A stretch of DNA of 64,000 nucleotides from Tsukamurella paurometabola (GCF_900631615.1 NZ_LR131273.1:1302001-1366000); one strand, 5' to 3'. Positions 11,562-20,169 are shown, counted from the stretch's first letter. Made by a program: numbers and translations. The notes: generated by a model from the letters alone, not told the origin.

Positions 11562-13727
11562 CTAAGCGGGCGCGTTCGGCACCGTCGGGACCGCCAGCGG
11601 GGTCGATCCCGCCGGTGCGGTCGGCGCGGACGGGGCGGCGGGCGCGCTCGTCGCCGGGGCCGCGGGCGCTCCCGGGGTGGACGGGGCCGACGGGGCGGCG
11701 GGGGTGCTCGCGCCGGGGGTGGTCGACGGGGTCGCGGCGGCCGTGTCGCCCGGCGTGACCGGCACCGCGGGCACGCCCGTCGGGGTGTCGCCCGGCGTCG
11801 GGTTGATGCCGATCACGTCGCCCCAGCCCGGGATGAGGTTGAGCAGCGGCAGCGGCGGCAGGCTCGGCGCGCCGCCCGCGGCGAAGGCCGTCGCCCAGTT
11901 CAGCAGCGTCGCGGGCGCGGAGACACCCGACGGGACGACCTGCGCACCGTTCGCCTTCGTGTAGTAGATGGTGCCGTTCTGGTACGACTGCAGGATCGAG
12001 CCGTCGGGGAAGGCGATCGGGTTGGCGACGACGCGGCCCAGCGTGCCCTTCTCCCCGCCCGCGGCGGCGTAGGCGGCCTCGATCGCGGCCTTACCGGTCA
12101 CGCCCTGCGCCGCGGGAGCCGCGGCCGTGGCGGCGGGCGGCGCGGGGATGCCGGGGATCGCCGGTGCGGCGGGCGCGGTGGGCGCCGCGGGGGCGGCCGG
12201 CGCGGCGGGTGCCGCCGGAACCGCGGGGGAACCCGCAGCGGCGACGGTCGGAGCGGCGCCCGGCACCGTCGGGACGGCGGGGGCGGCCGGGGCCGCGGGC
12301 GCGGCGGGAGCCCCGGGCGCGGCCGGAGCGGCGGCGACTGCGCCGGCGGCGGGGGCCGTCGCGGTGGGCGTCGTCGCGCCCGTCGGGGCGGTCTGCGCGG
12401 CGTTGGGGGCGGTGGGGACCGGGTTGAACGGGTCGACGGGCGCCGCGACGATCGGCTGGTCGACGACGCGCCCGGGCACCGGGGTCGCGCTGGACGGTGC
12501 CGTCGACGCGCCGCCGGGGGCGCTCGAAGCGCCGGGCGCGGGGGCCGGCGCCGGGGCCTGGCCGTCGATGGTGAACCAGTCCGAGCGCAGGCCCAGCTTC
12601 TTGCGCACCTCGTCGCCCTTGACGGTGACGGTGCGGTCCGCGCCCACGATCTCGACGGCCTCGACGCGCCCGGCCTGCGCCGACTGCGTCTTGACCACGC
12701 GGATCGACTTCAGCGCGCCGACGCCGAACTCCTGGGAGATCTTCGACGCGGGCACCTTCTGCGTCCAGTTCTTGAACGGCGAGACGACGTCGCCGTCGTC
12801 CTTGACCGCCGTGAAGTCGCCGCCCGCGGTGAAGCCACCGGTGGAGCTGGAGAACTCGGTCGAGACGGCGTAGCCGTTCTTGGCCATGACGAGGCCGGCG
12901 GTGCTCGCGACGGCCTTGTCGGTGCGCGGATCCTCCTTGCCCGCGCCGCCGTAGACCTGCGAGTCCTGGGTGTCGTTGTAGCGGTCGCCGCGCTTGGCGC
13001 CCTCGGCCAGCGCGTAGGAGCGGGCCGCGATGGCCTGCGCCCGCAGGGCCTCGTAGCCGCCCTGGTCGGCCCACTCGACCTTGCTCTCGACGGGCACCAC
13101 ACCGCGGACGTAGTCCTCGATGTTGACGATGTTGAAGACCTTGCCGTCCTTCGCCGCGATCGCGCCGCGGTAGGCGGCCTTGGTGCCGCAGAACGTCAGC
13201 AGCTCGCCGACGGGACGGTTCGCCTCGGCGTTGAGCGGAGAGACGGTGGCGTCGTCGCCGGCCGAGACGGTCTTGACGACGGGGCCGCCGCAGCCGGTGG
13301 TGATGACGGCGTTGCCGCCCTCGATGCGCACCGCCTGACCGGGGGCGACCTGCTGGTCGCCGATCTTGGCGCCGGCCGGGGCCAGCACGTTCGCGGCCTT
13401 CTGGGTGGTGAGCTCGACGCGGACCGGCAGCTTCACGTCGGCGCGGGCCAGCTGGGAGCCGCCGTAGTAGTGGGCGACGATCTGCTCGGCCTTCCACCCG
13501 GACTTCGCGTAGCCGAAGGCGCCCCACTGGCCGAGGCCGCGGCCGTGGCCGTTGCCCTGGCCGGTGAAGGTGACGTCGCTGCCGGCGGTGAGTTCCGGGT
13601 CGCCGACGATGTTCGTGGTGCTGAGCAGCGCGGCCGCGCCGCCCACGGCCAGGGCCGGGAGCATCGCGAGCGCGACGGTACGCCGTCCGCGGCGGCGACG
13701 AGGACCGCCGTCGATCCACACGGGCAT
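11562..13727 (-). CDS. SpoIID/LytB-domain secreted protein with LGFP repeat and Ala/Pro-rich regions (721 aa)
   Basis: A secreted or wall-associated protein. The Arg-rich start followed by a hydrophobic stretch (about 17-38) is a signal peptide or anchor. Residues ~50-390 form a SpoIID/LytB domain (GNGHGRGLGQWGAFGYAKSG; NIEDYVRGVVPVES; ALRAQAIAARSYAL), a fold tied to peptidoglycan glycan hydrolysis or amidase activation. An Ala/Pro/Thr/Val low-complexity linker (~393-545) precedes one LGFP-like repeat (LGRVVANPIAFPDG ... NGTIYYTKANGAQVV, ~550-605), a motif of Corynebacteriales wall proteins, then a second Ala/Pro tail. The start has AAGGAG. It sits beside glf as wall genes do in relatives. 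Confidence 0.85.
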   Translation of the reverse strand: MPVWIDGGPRRRRGRRTVALAMLPALAVGGAAALLSTTNIVGDPELTAGSDVTFTGQGNGHGRGLGQWGAFGYAKSGWKAEQIVAHYYGGSQLARADVKLPVRVELTTQKAANVLAPAGAKIGDQQVAPGQAVRIEGGNAVITTGCGGPVVKTVSAGDDATVSPLNAEANRPVGELLTFCGTKAAYRGAIAAKDGKVFNIVNIEDYVRGVVPVESKVEWADQGGYEALRAQAIAARSYALAEGAKRGDRYNDTQDSQVYGGAGKEDPRTDKAVASTAGLVMAKNGYAVSTEFSSSTGGFTAGGDFTAVKDDGDVVSPFKNWTQKVPASKISQEFGVGALKSIRVVKTQSAQAGRVEAVEIVGADRTVTVKGDEVRKKLGLRSDWFTIDGQAPAPAPAPGASSAPGGASTAPSSATPVPGRVVDQPIVAAPVDPFNPVPTAPNAAQTAPTGATTPTATAPAAGAVAAAPAAPGAPAAPAAPAAPAVPTVPGAAPTVAAAGSPAVPAAPAAPAAPAAPTAPAAPAIPGIPAPPAATAAAPAAQGVTGKAAIEAAYAAAGGEKGTLGRVVANPIAFPDGSILQSYQNGTIYYTKANGAQVVPSGVSAPATLLNWATAFAAGGAPSLPPLPLLNLIPGWGDVIGINPTPGDTPTGVPAVPVTPGDTAAATPSTTPGASTPAAPSAPSTPGAPAAPATSAPAAPSAPTAPAGSTPLAVPTVPNAPA

Positions 13728-13807
13728 GGCTTCTCCTTAGCTCGACGCAGGTGAGCCCCGCCCCGAGAAGGGCAAAGCTCAACGTGAGGTCGAGACTAAC
13801 ACCATCT

Positions 13808-13848
13808 GCAACATTCGTCACGTAAGCAACATCTGTCACATCAGTCAC
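13808..13848 (-). promoter_or_regulatory. direct-repeat operator upstream of the SpoIID gene
   Basis: Two 14-bp direct repeats, GCAACATTCGTCAC (13808-13821) and GCAACATCTGTCAC (13826-13839), are followed by a half copy ATCAGTCAC. They sit just upstream of a TAGTCT -10-like box and ~80-120 bp before the SpoIID start, where an activator would bind. The regulator is unknown. Confidence 0.5.
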
Positions 13849-13885
13849 GCTCCGGTCTCGTCGCGCACGCCCTCCCCCAGCTCCC

Positions 13886-14045
13886 GCTCCCTATAGGGAG
13901 CCGGACTCCCCGACCACAGCTGGCGCCCCCACAACTGCAGCTGGTGGGACACCGGATTTCGCCGGGGACACCGGGTCCCCGGTGGGAGCGGGCCGGTGTG
14001 CAATCCCGCTCCCCAGTGGGAGCTGGTCCCCCGGGGAGCCGAGGC
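13886..14045. repeat. intergenic cluster of GGGAGC palindromes, copy A
   Basis: A non-coding stretch packed with small inverted repeats built on CTCCC/GGGAG: GCTCCCTATAGGGAGC at 13886-13901, then GGTCCCCGGTGGGAGCGG, CGCTCCCCAGTGGGAGCTGG and GGTCCCCCGGGGAGCC. The first 27 bases match 24 of 27 positions at 35661-35687. It fills most of the 354-bp gap between the SpoIID and HAD genes, and I see no gene there. It may be a REP-like element or a bidirectional terminator; there is no T tract. Confidence 0.6.
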
Positions 14046-14081
14046 CATCACAGCGCGCCCGGCGGCGCACCGTCGAACGCG

Positions 14082-15002
14082 CTAGAACCAGCGCTCCAGC
14101 ACCCGGGCGACACCGTCGTCGAGGTTGGTCGCGGTGACGACGTCGGCGGCGCCACGGGCCAGCGGGTGGGCGTTGCCCATGGCCACGCCGGTGCTCGCCC
14201 AGCGCAGCATCGCGGCGTCGTTCGGCATGTCGCCGAAGGCGGCGGTGCGGAGGTCACCGGTGAGGCCGAGGTGGTCGATCGCCAGCTGGATGCCGGTGGC
14301 CTTCGTGACCCCCGGGACGTGGAACTCGATGAGCCCGTTGTTGGTGGCGTAGGTGACGTCGGCGAGCCCCTGCAGATGCGGGGCGACGCGCGCGTGCATC
14401 TCGTCGGAGGTCATGCCCGGCTGCCGGACCAGTAGCTTCACGGCGGGATGCGCGAGCACCTCGGCGTCGGCCGCGGTCACCGTGTCGGGCTCGAGCCACG
14501 CGTGCTGGTACCCGGTGGATGCGGCGAACCGCGGCGTCGCGGCATCGTGCTCGCCCTGCGCCACCCGCTCGGCCGCGAAGCCGGCGCCCGGCAGGTGCCG
14601 GTAGACGATCTCGGCGACGGTCTCCAGCAGCTCCGGCGACATCAGCGACGCCGAGACCACCCGGCCCGAACCGGTGTCGTAGAGCACGGCGCCGTTCGCG
14701 CACACGGCGAGCGGCGCGAAGTCGAGCTGCGTGGCGATCGGGTCGACGGCCCGCGGCGGGCGGCCGGTGGCCAGCACGAAGTGGCCGCCGGCGTCGCGCA
14801 CCGCGTTCACCGCGACATGCGTGCGCAGTGTCAGGCGCTCGTGGTCGTCGACGAGCGTGCCGTCGACGTCGCTCGCGACCAGGATCGGTGCGGCGCCGAG
14901 CGCGTCGAGGCTCGGCGCCTCGGTCGGCGCGCCACCGGAACCCCCGCCGCCGGGACCACTCACGACGCCCGGGGCGAACTCGCTACCGATGCCCTCAGGC
15001 AC
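14082..15002 (-). CDS. HAD-superfamily hydrolase, Cof type (Rv3813c-like, 306 aa)
   Basis: A cytosolic phosphatase of the Cof/type IIB HAD group, which dephosphorylates small sugar phosphates or cofactors. A Gly/Ser/Pro-rich N-terminal extension (about 1-38) precedes motif I, SDVDGTLVDD, with nucleophile D45 and acid D47. Motif II is ATGRPP near 76-81, motif III the lysine region, and motif IV GDMPNDAAML near 264. Its GTG start overlaps the end of the acyltransferase gene by 8 bases, so both are probably one unit, the same order as Rv3816c-Rv3813c. The substrate is unknown. Confidence 0.88.
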   Translation of the reverse strand: MPEGIGSEFAPGVVSGPGGGGSGGAPTEAPSLDALGAAPILVASDVDGTLVDDHERLTLRTHVAVNAVRDAGGHFVLATGRPPRAVDPIATQLDFAPLAVCANGAVLYDTGSGRVVSASLMSPELLETVAEIVYRHLPGAGFAAERVAQGEHDAATPRFAASTGYQHAWLEPDTVTAADAEVLAHPAVKLLVRQPGMTSDEMHARVAPHLQGLADVTYATNNGLIEFHVPGVTKATGIQLAIDHLGLTGDLRTAAFGDMPNDAAMLRWASTGVAMGNAHPLARGAADVVTATNLDDGVARVLERWF

Positions 15003-15759
15003 CGTCGGCCTGACGTTCCTCCCGGGCCCGGCGACGCTCCTCGAGGTCGGCGGCGTCCATGGCGTTCGCCTCCTCCAACGTGGGCGCGGAGCCGCCGAGG
15101 CGCGCGGGCACCCACGGCTCGCCCTGCGGGTGCGGGCCGTAGAGGTCCTGCAGCTGCAGCAGCATGGCCTGCATCGAGTCCTTGAGCCGCGCGGTCAGCT
15201 CGTCGGGCGGCCCGACGGGGTCGAGCGGGTCGCACACGCCGATGAGGATGCGGAACTTGTTCCGGCCGAGCTGCTTGGGCAGGCCCTTGGTCCAGATCTG
15301 CTGAGCGCCCCAGATCACGACGGGGACGATCGGCACGTTCGCCTCGATGGCCATGCGCGCGGCGCCGGACTTGAAGTCCTTGAGCTCGAAGCTGCGGCTG
15401 TGCGTGGCCTCGGGGTAGACGCCGACGAGCTCGCCCTCCTTGAGCGCCTCGACGGCGGCCGCGTACGCCGTGCCGCCGGCCTCGCGGTCGACGGGGATGT
15501 GCTTGAGGGCCCGCATGATGGGGCCGGTCTTCGCATTGTCGAAGACCTCCTGCTTCGCCATGAAGCGGACCTTGCGGTGACCGGCCTCGTCGGCGGGCTT
15601 GCCCGCGAACGGGAAGTCCAGGTAGCCGGTGTGGTTGATCGCGACCACGGCGCCACCGGTGCGGGGGAACTTATGGAAGTCCACCTCGGTGAACTTGATG
15701 CCCTGATAGGCCCACATGCCGCGGGCCACCTTGATGATCGTTCCGTAGACGGGTTCCAC
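14995..15759 (-). CDS. 1-acylglycerol-3-phosphate acyltransferase family (PlsC-like, 254 aa)
   Basis: A membrane-associated acyltransferase expected to move an acyl group from acyl-CoA to a lysophospholipid or related acceptor. The catalytic HX4D is NHTGYLD (H43, D48), and the acceptor-binding motif is GVYPEATHSRS, a variant of EGTRS typical of the mycobacterial Rv3814c-Rv3816c group. The C-terminal tail is Arg/Glu rich. The GTG start follows a TACGCT box by 6 bases with no ribosome binding site, suggesting a leaderless message. It overlaps the downstream HAD gene. Confidence 0.88.
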   Translation of the reverse strand: MEPVYGTIIKVARGMWAYQGIKFTEVDFHKFPRTGGAVVAINHTGYLDFPFAGKPADEAGHRKVRFMAKQEVFDNAKTGPIMRALKHIPVDREAGGTAYAAAVEALKEGELVGVYPEATHSRSFELKDFKSGAARMAIEANVPIVPVVIWGAQQIWTKGLPKQLGRNKFRILIGVCDPLDPVGPPDELTARLKDSMQAMLLQLQDLYGPHPQGEPWVPARLGGSAPTLEEANAMDAADLEERRRAREERQADGA

Positions 15760-15765
15760 ACGGCC

Positions 15766-15771
15766 AGCGTA
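15766..15771 (-). promoter_or_regulatory. -10 box TACGCT, leaderless acyltransferase transcript
   Basis: TACGCT ends 6 bases before the GTG start at 15759, with no Shine-Dalgarno sequence between. Confidence 0.55.
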
Positions 15772-15860
15772 GCCGCGGACCGGTCTCCACGGTGTGTCAG
15801 CCGGTACGGCGGGCGCCCATTACGCTGTAGCGGTAACGAACACAGGCGAAAGGCTCCACC

Positions 15861-17450
15861 GTGCAGGTCACCAGCGTCGGGCACGCGGGTTTCCACATCT
15901 CCACCGCCGCAGGCACCATCCTGTGCGATCCGTGGGTGAACCCCGCGTACTTCGGCTCGTGGTTCCCGTTCCCCGACAACACGCAGCTGGATTGGAAGGC
16001 GCTGGGTGACGTCGACTACCTCTACGTCTCCCACCTGCACCGCGACCACTTCGACGCGAAGAACCTCGCGGAGAACGTGAGCAAGGACGCCACCGTGCTG
16101 CTGCCCGATTACCCGGTGCCGGACCTGCGGCGCGAGCTGGAGAAGCTGGGCTTCACCAAGTTCTTCGAGACGCAGGACTCGGTGAAGCACACGATCAGCG
16201 GCCCCAAGGGCGACCTGGACGTGATGATCATCGCCCTGCGCGCCCCCGCGGACGGCCCCATCGGCGACTCGGGCCTCGTCGTCTCCGACGGCGAGACGGT
16301 GCTGTTCAACATGAACGACGCCCGCCCCGTCGACATGGACGTGCTCGACGAGTTCGGCGGCGTCGACGTGCACCTGCTGCAGTACTCGGGCGCCATCTGG
16401 TACCCGATGGTCTACGACATGCCGAAGGGCTCCAAGCGCCGCTTCGCCGAGCAGAAGCGCCAGCGCGGCATGGACCGTGCCCGGAGCTACGTCGACCAGG
16501 TGGCCGGCACCTGGGTCGTGCCGTCCGCCGGCCCGCCCGCGTTCCTCGACCCCGAGCTGCGCTACCTCAACGACGAGGGCCGCGTGGACCGCGAGACGAT
16601 CGGCGGCGACCCGTCGAACATCTTCCCGGACCAGATCACCTTCCTCGAGGAGATGAAGAAGAACGGCAACGACGGGGGCCTGCTGTTCATCCCCGGCACC
16701 GTCGGCGACTTCGCGGGCAAGGAGCTGCGCTCCCTCACGCACCCGGTGTCCGAGGCCGAGGTGATGGACATCTTCGAGAACAAGACCGCCTATCTCGACG
16801 CCTTCGCGGCGCGCCAGGCGCCGGTCCTCGAGGCCGAGAAGGCCACCTGGGCGCAGGACGACGGGCAGCCCCTGCTGCCCGCCCTCAAGGCCAAGTTCGA
16901 GCCGATCATGCAGGCGTCGCCCCTGATCAGCGACGGGATCGGCTACCCGGTCGGGCTGGAGATGGCCTCGCCCGACGGTGCCGTCGAGACCGTGGTGCTC
17001 GACTTCCCGCAGCGCATCGTCCGCGAGCCGCAGGAGGGCGACGGCAAGTACCGGTACGGCTTCCGCATCGCCGCGGAGCTGGTCCGCACGGTGCTGCGCG
17101 ACGACGAGCCGGACTGGGTGAACACGATCTTCCTCTCGACCCGGTTCACCACCTGGCGCATCGGCGGCTACAACGAGTTCCTCTACACGTTCTTCAAGTG
17201 CCTCACCGACGAGCGCATCGCCTACGCCGACGGCTGGTTCTCCGAGGCGCACGACGACACCGCATCGACCGAGCTGGACGGCTGGGAGGTGCAGCGCCGC
17301 TGCCCGCACCTCAAGGCCGACCTGTCGAAGTTCGGCGTGGTCGACGGCGGCAAGCTGACCTGCAACCTGCACGGCTGGCAGTGGGACCTGGAATCGGGCC
17401 GCTGCCTGACCTCCAGCGGGCACGAGCTGCGTGCGAAGAAGCTGACATGA
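15861..17450 (+). CDS. MBL-fold / Rieske [2Fe-2S] protein (Rv3818-like, 529 aa)
   Basis: A two-domain cytosolic protein. The N-terminal metallo-beta-lactamase domain has the metal motif SHLHRDHFD (H58, H60, D62, H63) and resembles the CMP-sialic acid hydroxylase/UlaG type. The C-terminus is a Rieske domain with C481-x-H483 (RRCPHL) and C501-x2-H504 (CNLHGW), which bind a 2Fe-2S cluster. The combination suggests a redox hydroxylase, but the substrate is unknown; M. tuberculosis Rv3818 has a similar length. The GTG start is preceded by GAAAGG. The stop overlaps the start of the next gene by four bases (ATGA). Confidence 0.85.
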   Translation: MQVTSVGHAGFHISTAAGTILCDPWVNPAYFGSWFPFPDNTQLDWKALGDVDYLYVSHLHRDHFDAKNLAENVSKDATVLLPDYPVPDLRRELEKLGFTKFFETQDSVKHTISGPKGDLDVMIIALRAPADGPIGDSGLVVSDGETVLFNMNDARPVDMDVLDEFGGVDVHLLQYSGAIWYPMVYDMPKGSKRRFAEQKRQRGMDRARSYVDQVAGTWVVPSAGPPAFLDPELRYLNDEGRVDRETIGGDPSNIFPDQITFLEEMKKNGNDGGLLFIPGTVGDFAGKELRSLTHPVSEAEVMDIFENKTAYLDAFAARQAPVLEAEKATWAQDDGQPLLPALKAKFEPIMQASPLISDGIGYPVGLEMASPDGAVETVVLDFPQRIVREPQEGDGKYRYGFRIAAELVRTVLRDDEPDWVNTIFLSTRFTTWRIGGYNEFLYTFFKCLTDERIAYADGWFSEAHDDTASTELDGWEVQRRCPHLKADLSKFGVVDGGKLTCNLHGWQWDLESGRCLTSSGHELRAKKLT

Positions 17451-19018
17451 GCGGCCCGCGGCGACCCCCCAACAACCGGCAGCGCGTCGAGGACTACTAC
17501 GGCGTGCACGACACGGGCATGGGCTCGCGCCCGGCGCCCGCGGCACCGCCCCCTCCCCCGACGGTGCCGCCGGCTCCCGGCGGGCCGGGCGGGCCGGCGG
17601 GTCCGCCGCCCCATGGGCCGCCGCAGGGACAGGTTCCGCAGGGGCCGCCGCCGCGCCGGCCGCGGGTGATCCCGCCGCCCGAGGTGCAGGTCGCCGCGAA
17701 GGAGGCGGCCCGGTCCGCCGCGGGTGCCCCGCCGTCCGCTCCGGGCGCACCGTCGAACTCGGCGGCCGAGCCGCCCCGCACCAAGCCCGACCCCCTGACG
17801 GACCCGCTCACCTCGGAGACCTTCCAGGGGGTGCAGCCCGCCTCGGACACGTTCGAGGCGGGAGTCGTCGGCGGCTTCGGCTACAGCGGGACGACGGGGC
17901 CGCAGGCTGCGCCGAACCCGTCCGCGACCGGCTTCGACGGCGGCTTCGACCAGTTCGCGCCGCCCCGGTTCGAGCCCCGCGCCGAGGGCCGCACCGAGGA
18001 CCTGTGGACCGATGCCGCGGCGCAGTCCGCGCATGCGGACGGCGAGACCCTCGAGGCCACGTTCGCCGAGCATCACGAGCCGGCGACGGAGACGCTGGAC
18101 GAGCCCGACGAGTCGTACATCGACGTCGAGGTCGTGGACGTCGAGGCGGCCGAGCCGGCCGCCGTGGCCGACGGTGCGCGCGACCGCGCGGCCGACGAGC
18201 CGGGCGTGGAGGAGCCCGTCGCGGACGCGGCGGTGGCGGACGCACCCGTGGTGGACCGGCCGGACGTGGAGGAACCCGGCGCGGACACCCCGGACGTGAC
18301 GGCCCCGGTCGCGGATGCGCCCGTCGCGGACGAGGCCGCGCCGGCCGCCGAGCCCCCCGCGGATCCCGCACCCCCGGCCCAGGAGGCCACGACGGTCGCC
18401 GAGGAGCCGCTCGGCGACGACGAGCCGGCCGTGCCGGAGGACGAGCCGGCCGCGCAGGATTCGACCGTGCAGGAACCGGCGGACGAACCGGGCGGGGAGA
18501 CGGCCGCGCAGCCGGCGCCGACGCTGCCGGAGCCGCTGGCGATCGACCCGTTCCCGTACACGCAGATCGATGAGACCTACGTCGACGCGGAGACGCTGCA
18601 GAATCTCCAGACCGCGCAGACTCCGCACGAGGGGAAGGAACCCGGTGACATGACCGAATTCAACGAGTCCCTGAACGAAGCCATGAACATCGACGGCGCG
18701 CTGGGCGTGGCCCTGGTCGACGCGCAGAGCGGCATGGCCCTGGCGACGGCCGGCAACCCGGCGGAGTTCAACCTCGAGGTCGCGGCGGCGGGCAACTCGG
18801 CGCTGGTGCAGGCGATGGGCCGCACGCTGGGCGATCTGGACCTCGACGATCACATCGAGGACATCCTCATCACCCTCGGCACGCAGTACCAGATCGTGCG
18901 CCCCATCAACCAGGGCACCGACGACCTGTTCCTCTACCTGGTGCTCGACCGCTCGCGCGCCAACCTCGCGATGGCCCGCTTCCGCCTGACCAAGCTCGCG
19001 GAGCAGATCGAGGTCTGA
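17447..19018 (+). CDS. roadblock/LC7-domain protein with long disordered N-terminus (523 aa)
   Basis: The C-terminal 122 residues (402-523) are a roadblock/LC7 domain (MNIDGALGVALVDAQSGMALA, GNSALVQAMGRTLGDLDLDD, DDLFLYLVLDRSRANLAMAR), a dimerisation module that in bacteria partners with small GTPases or filaments. The first ~400 residues are low complexity: Pro/Gly rich to ~75, then Ala/Pro/Glu/Asp/Val rich. The ATG overlaps the upstream stop by four bases. A second ATG at 18650, preceded by GGGGAAGGA at good spacing, could yield a free roadblock protein. No Ras-like GTPase gene is adjacent. Confidence 0.75.
   Translation: MSGPRRPPNNRQRVEDYYGVHDTGMGSRPAPAAPPPPPTVPPAPGGPGGPAGPPPHGPPQGQVPQGPPPRRPRVIPPPEVQVAAKEAARSAAGAPPSAPGAPSNSAAEPPRTKPDPLTDPLTSETFQGVQPASDTFEAGVVGGFGYSGTTGPQAAPNPSATGFDGGFDQFAPPRFEPRAEGRTEDLWTDAAAQSAHADGETLEATFAEHHEPATETLDEPDESYIDVEVVDVEAAEPAAVADGARDRAADEPGVEEPVADAAVADAPVVDRPDVEEPGADTPDVTAPVADAPVADEAAPAAEPPADPAPPAQEATTVAEEPLGDDEPAVPEDEPAAQDSTVQEPADEPGGETAAQPAPTLPEPLAIDPFPYTQIDETYVDAETLQNLQTAQTPHEGKEPGDMTEFNESLNEAMNIDGALGVALVDAQSGMALATAGNPAEFNLEVAAAGNSALVQAMGRTLGDLDLDDHIEDILITLGTQYQIVRPINQGTDDLFLYLVLDRSRANLAMARFRLTKLAEQIEV
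18650..19018 (+). other. alternative internal start giving free roadblock protein (122 aa)
   Basis: In-frame ATG at codon 402, about 10 bases after the purine-rich GGGGAAGGA, exactly at the boundary of the folded domain. Isolated bacterial roadblock proteins are ~120-140 residues, so this product would be family-typical. Whether both forms are made cannot be seen from the sequence. Confidence 0.4.
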
Positions 19019-19903
19019 TCAGGCGGCGCGGGCGCCCTCGTCGAGGCGGGTGCGGCCGAGCGGGTCGAGCCCCAGGGCGAGGCGGACGCGCAGGTCCACG
19101 AGGTGGCCGCGGTAGAGCAGGCTCGCGGGGTAGAAGCGGTCGGCCACCCGCACTACGCGCATGAGGAGTTCGAGGCGGCGCTGCTCCGAATCCGACCAGG
19201 TCCAGCCCATCGCCTCGCGGATGCGCGGGTGCACGGTGCCGCGGGTGAAGAAGCGGAACGGTCGCCCGAGCAGTCCGGCGAGCACCACGCCGACGGGCCC
19301 CAGCGGCTCCTTGATGAAGCCGAGGTTCGCGAGAGCCTCGAGGTAGTCGCGGACGGGTGGCGCGATCGCGACGTCGTCGAGGGAGGAATCCCAGTAGGCG
19401 ATGAACTCGGCCCAGGTGGACGGCCACTGCTCGGCGGTGAGGTTCACGCCGGTGGCGAGCGTGACGGCGTCGGCGGTGAGCCGGTCGAGGGTCGGCTCGT
19501 CCAGCGCGCCGTAGAGCAGCTGGTACTGGTCGACGTAGTAGTAGAACAGGCACGCGGCCACCCACAGCTGTAGCGCTCGGGCGTTGCCGCTGTACCGGAC
19601 CGGGCTCTTCTCGGTGGAGTGGACGTGCGCGTGCACCGCCGCGACCGCCCGACGATACGCCGCCCGGTCCCGCTCGGAGCCGTAGAGCGCGACGGCGAGG
19701 TACTGCGTGGTGGTCCGCGCCCGCTTGAGCGGCCGGTCCACGACCCGGCCGGACGCCACCTGGCTCTCCTGCACACCGTGTCCGACGCCGGGGAGCGCCA
19801 GCTGCATCACCACGTTGGCCGCGTTGTTCGACAGCCCGGCGAGCGTCACGAGATCGTCCAGAGTCTCCGGCGTCCGCCGCCGCAAGCGATAGATATTGAT
19901 CAT
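19019..19903 (-). CDS. DUF2236 / MpaB-like oxygenase-family protein (294 aa)
   Basis: Resembles the DUF2236 (MpaB, latex-clearing protein-like) family: PLKRARTTTQYLAVALYG, AVHAHVHSTEKSPVRYSGN, LQLWVAACLFYYYVDQYQ and RGTVHPRIREAMGWTWS follow the family order. These histidine-rich helical proteins are thought to bind heme or metal and oxidise hydrophobic substrates. I start it at the ATG at 19903 (INIYRLRRRTPETL), because the open frame upstream is AT-richer and carries a palindrome that spans this codon. That palindrome suggests repression at the start site. It is convergent with the roadblock gene, with adjoining stops. Confidence 0.7.
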   Translation of the reverse strand: MINIYRLRRRTPETLDDLVTLAGLSNNAANVVMQLALPGVGHGVQESQVASGRVVDRPLKRARTTTQYLAVALYGSERDRAAYRRAVAAVHAHVHSTEKSPVRYSGNARALQLWVAACLFYYYVDQYQLLYGALDEPTLDRLTADAVTLATGVNLTAEQWPSTWAEFIAYWDSSLDDVAIAPPVRDYLEALANLGFIKEPLGPVGVVLAGLLGRPFRFFTRGTVHPRIREAMGWTWSDSEQRRLELLMRVVRVADRFYPASLLYRGHLVDLRVRLALGLDPLGRTRLDEGARAA

Positions 19904-19913
19904 GAATCTATCG
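19887..19913. promoter_or_regulatory. 27-bp palindromic operator over an MpaB-like gene start
   Basis: Half-sites CGATAGAT and ATCTATCG flank an 11-bp centre, giving a 27-bp palindrome that includes the start codon of the leftward gene. A second palindrome of identical length with half-sites CGATAGAAAC / GTTTCTATCG lies at 42808-42834. A common repressor, for example of the TetR type, is plausible. Confidence 0.6.
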
Positions 19914-20036
19914 TGAATCACGTCACACACGATTGCAAGAGTTCGCGAACATTCATTCACATCGGCCGACCCGTCGGCGCCGCCGGCCGTCAGGCTTCCG
20001 CTGCAGCGCCTAGGCCTGGCCATCGCGCAGACGACT

Positions 20037-20087
20037 CTCGGATTCTGTCCGACACGGACGGCGTGTCCATATCGGACAGAATCCGAG
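20037..20087. promoter_or_regulatory. 16-bp perfect inverted repeat, operator or hairpin
   Basis: Arms CTCGGATTCTGTCCGA (20037-20052) and its exact complement (20072-20087) enclose a 19-bp loop that itself contains GGAC/GTCC. It lies between divergent genes (starts at 19903 and 20182). There is no T tract, so an operator is more likely than a terminator. Confidence 0.6.
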
Positions 20088-20169
20088 ACCTCATTTGTTC
20101 ACCACCGGTCGCATTCGACGCGGGCCGAGGCGCCCTTCGCGAGCCGGGCCTCGTCAACGACTCCTCACC

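Noticed and set aside
11562-12430. PE_PGRS-like gene in the Ala/Pro/Gly-rich stretch
   Set aside because: The Gly/Ala-rich frame is on the wrong strand; the true frame is the Ala/Pro tail of the SpoIID protein.
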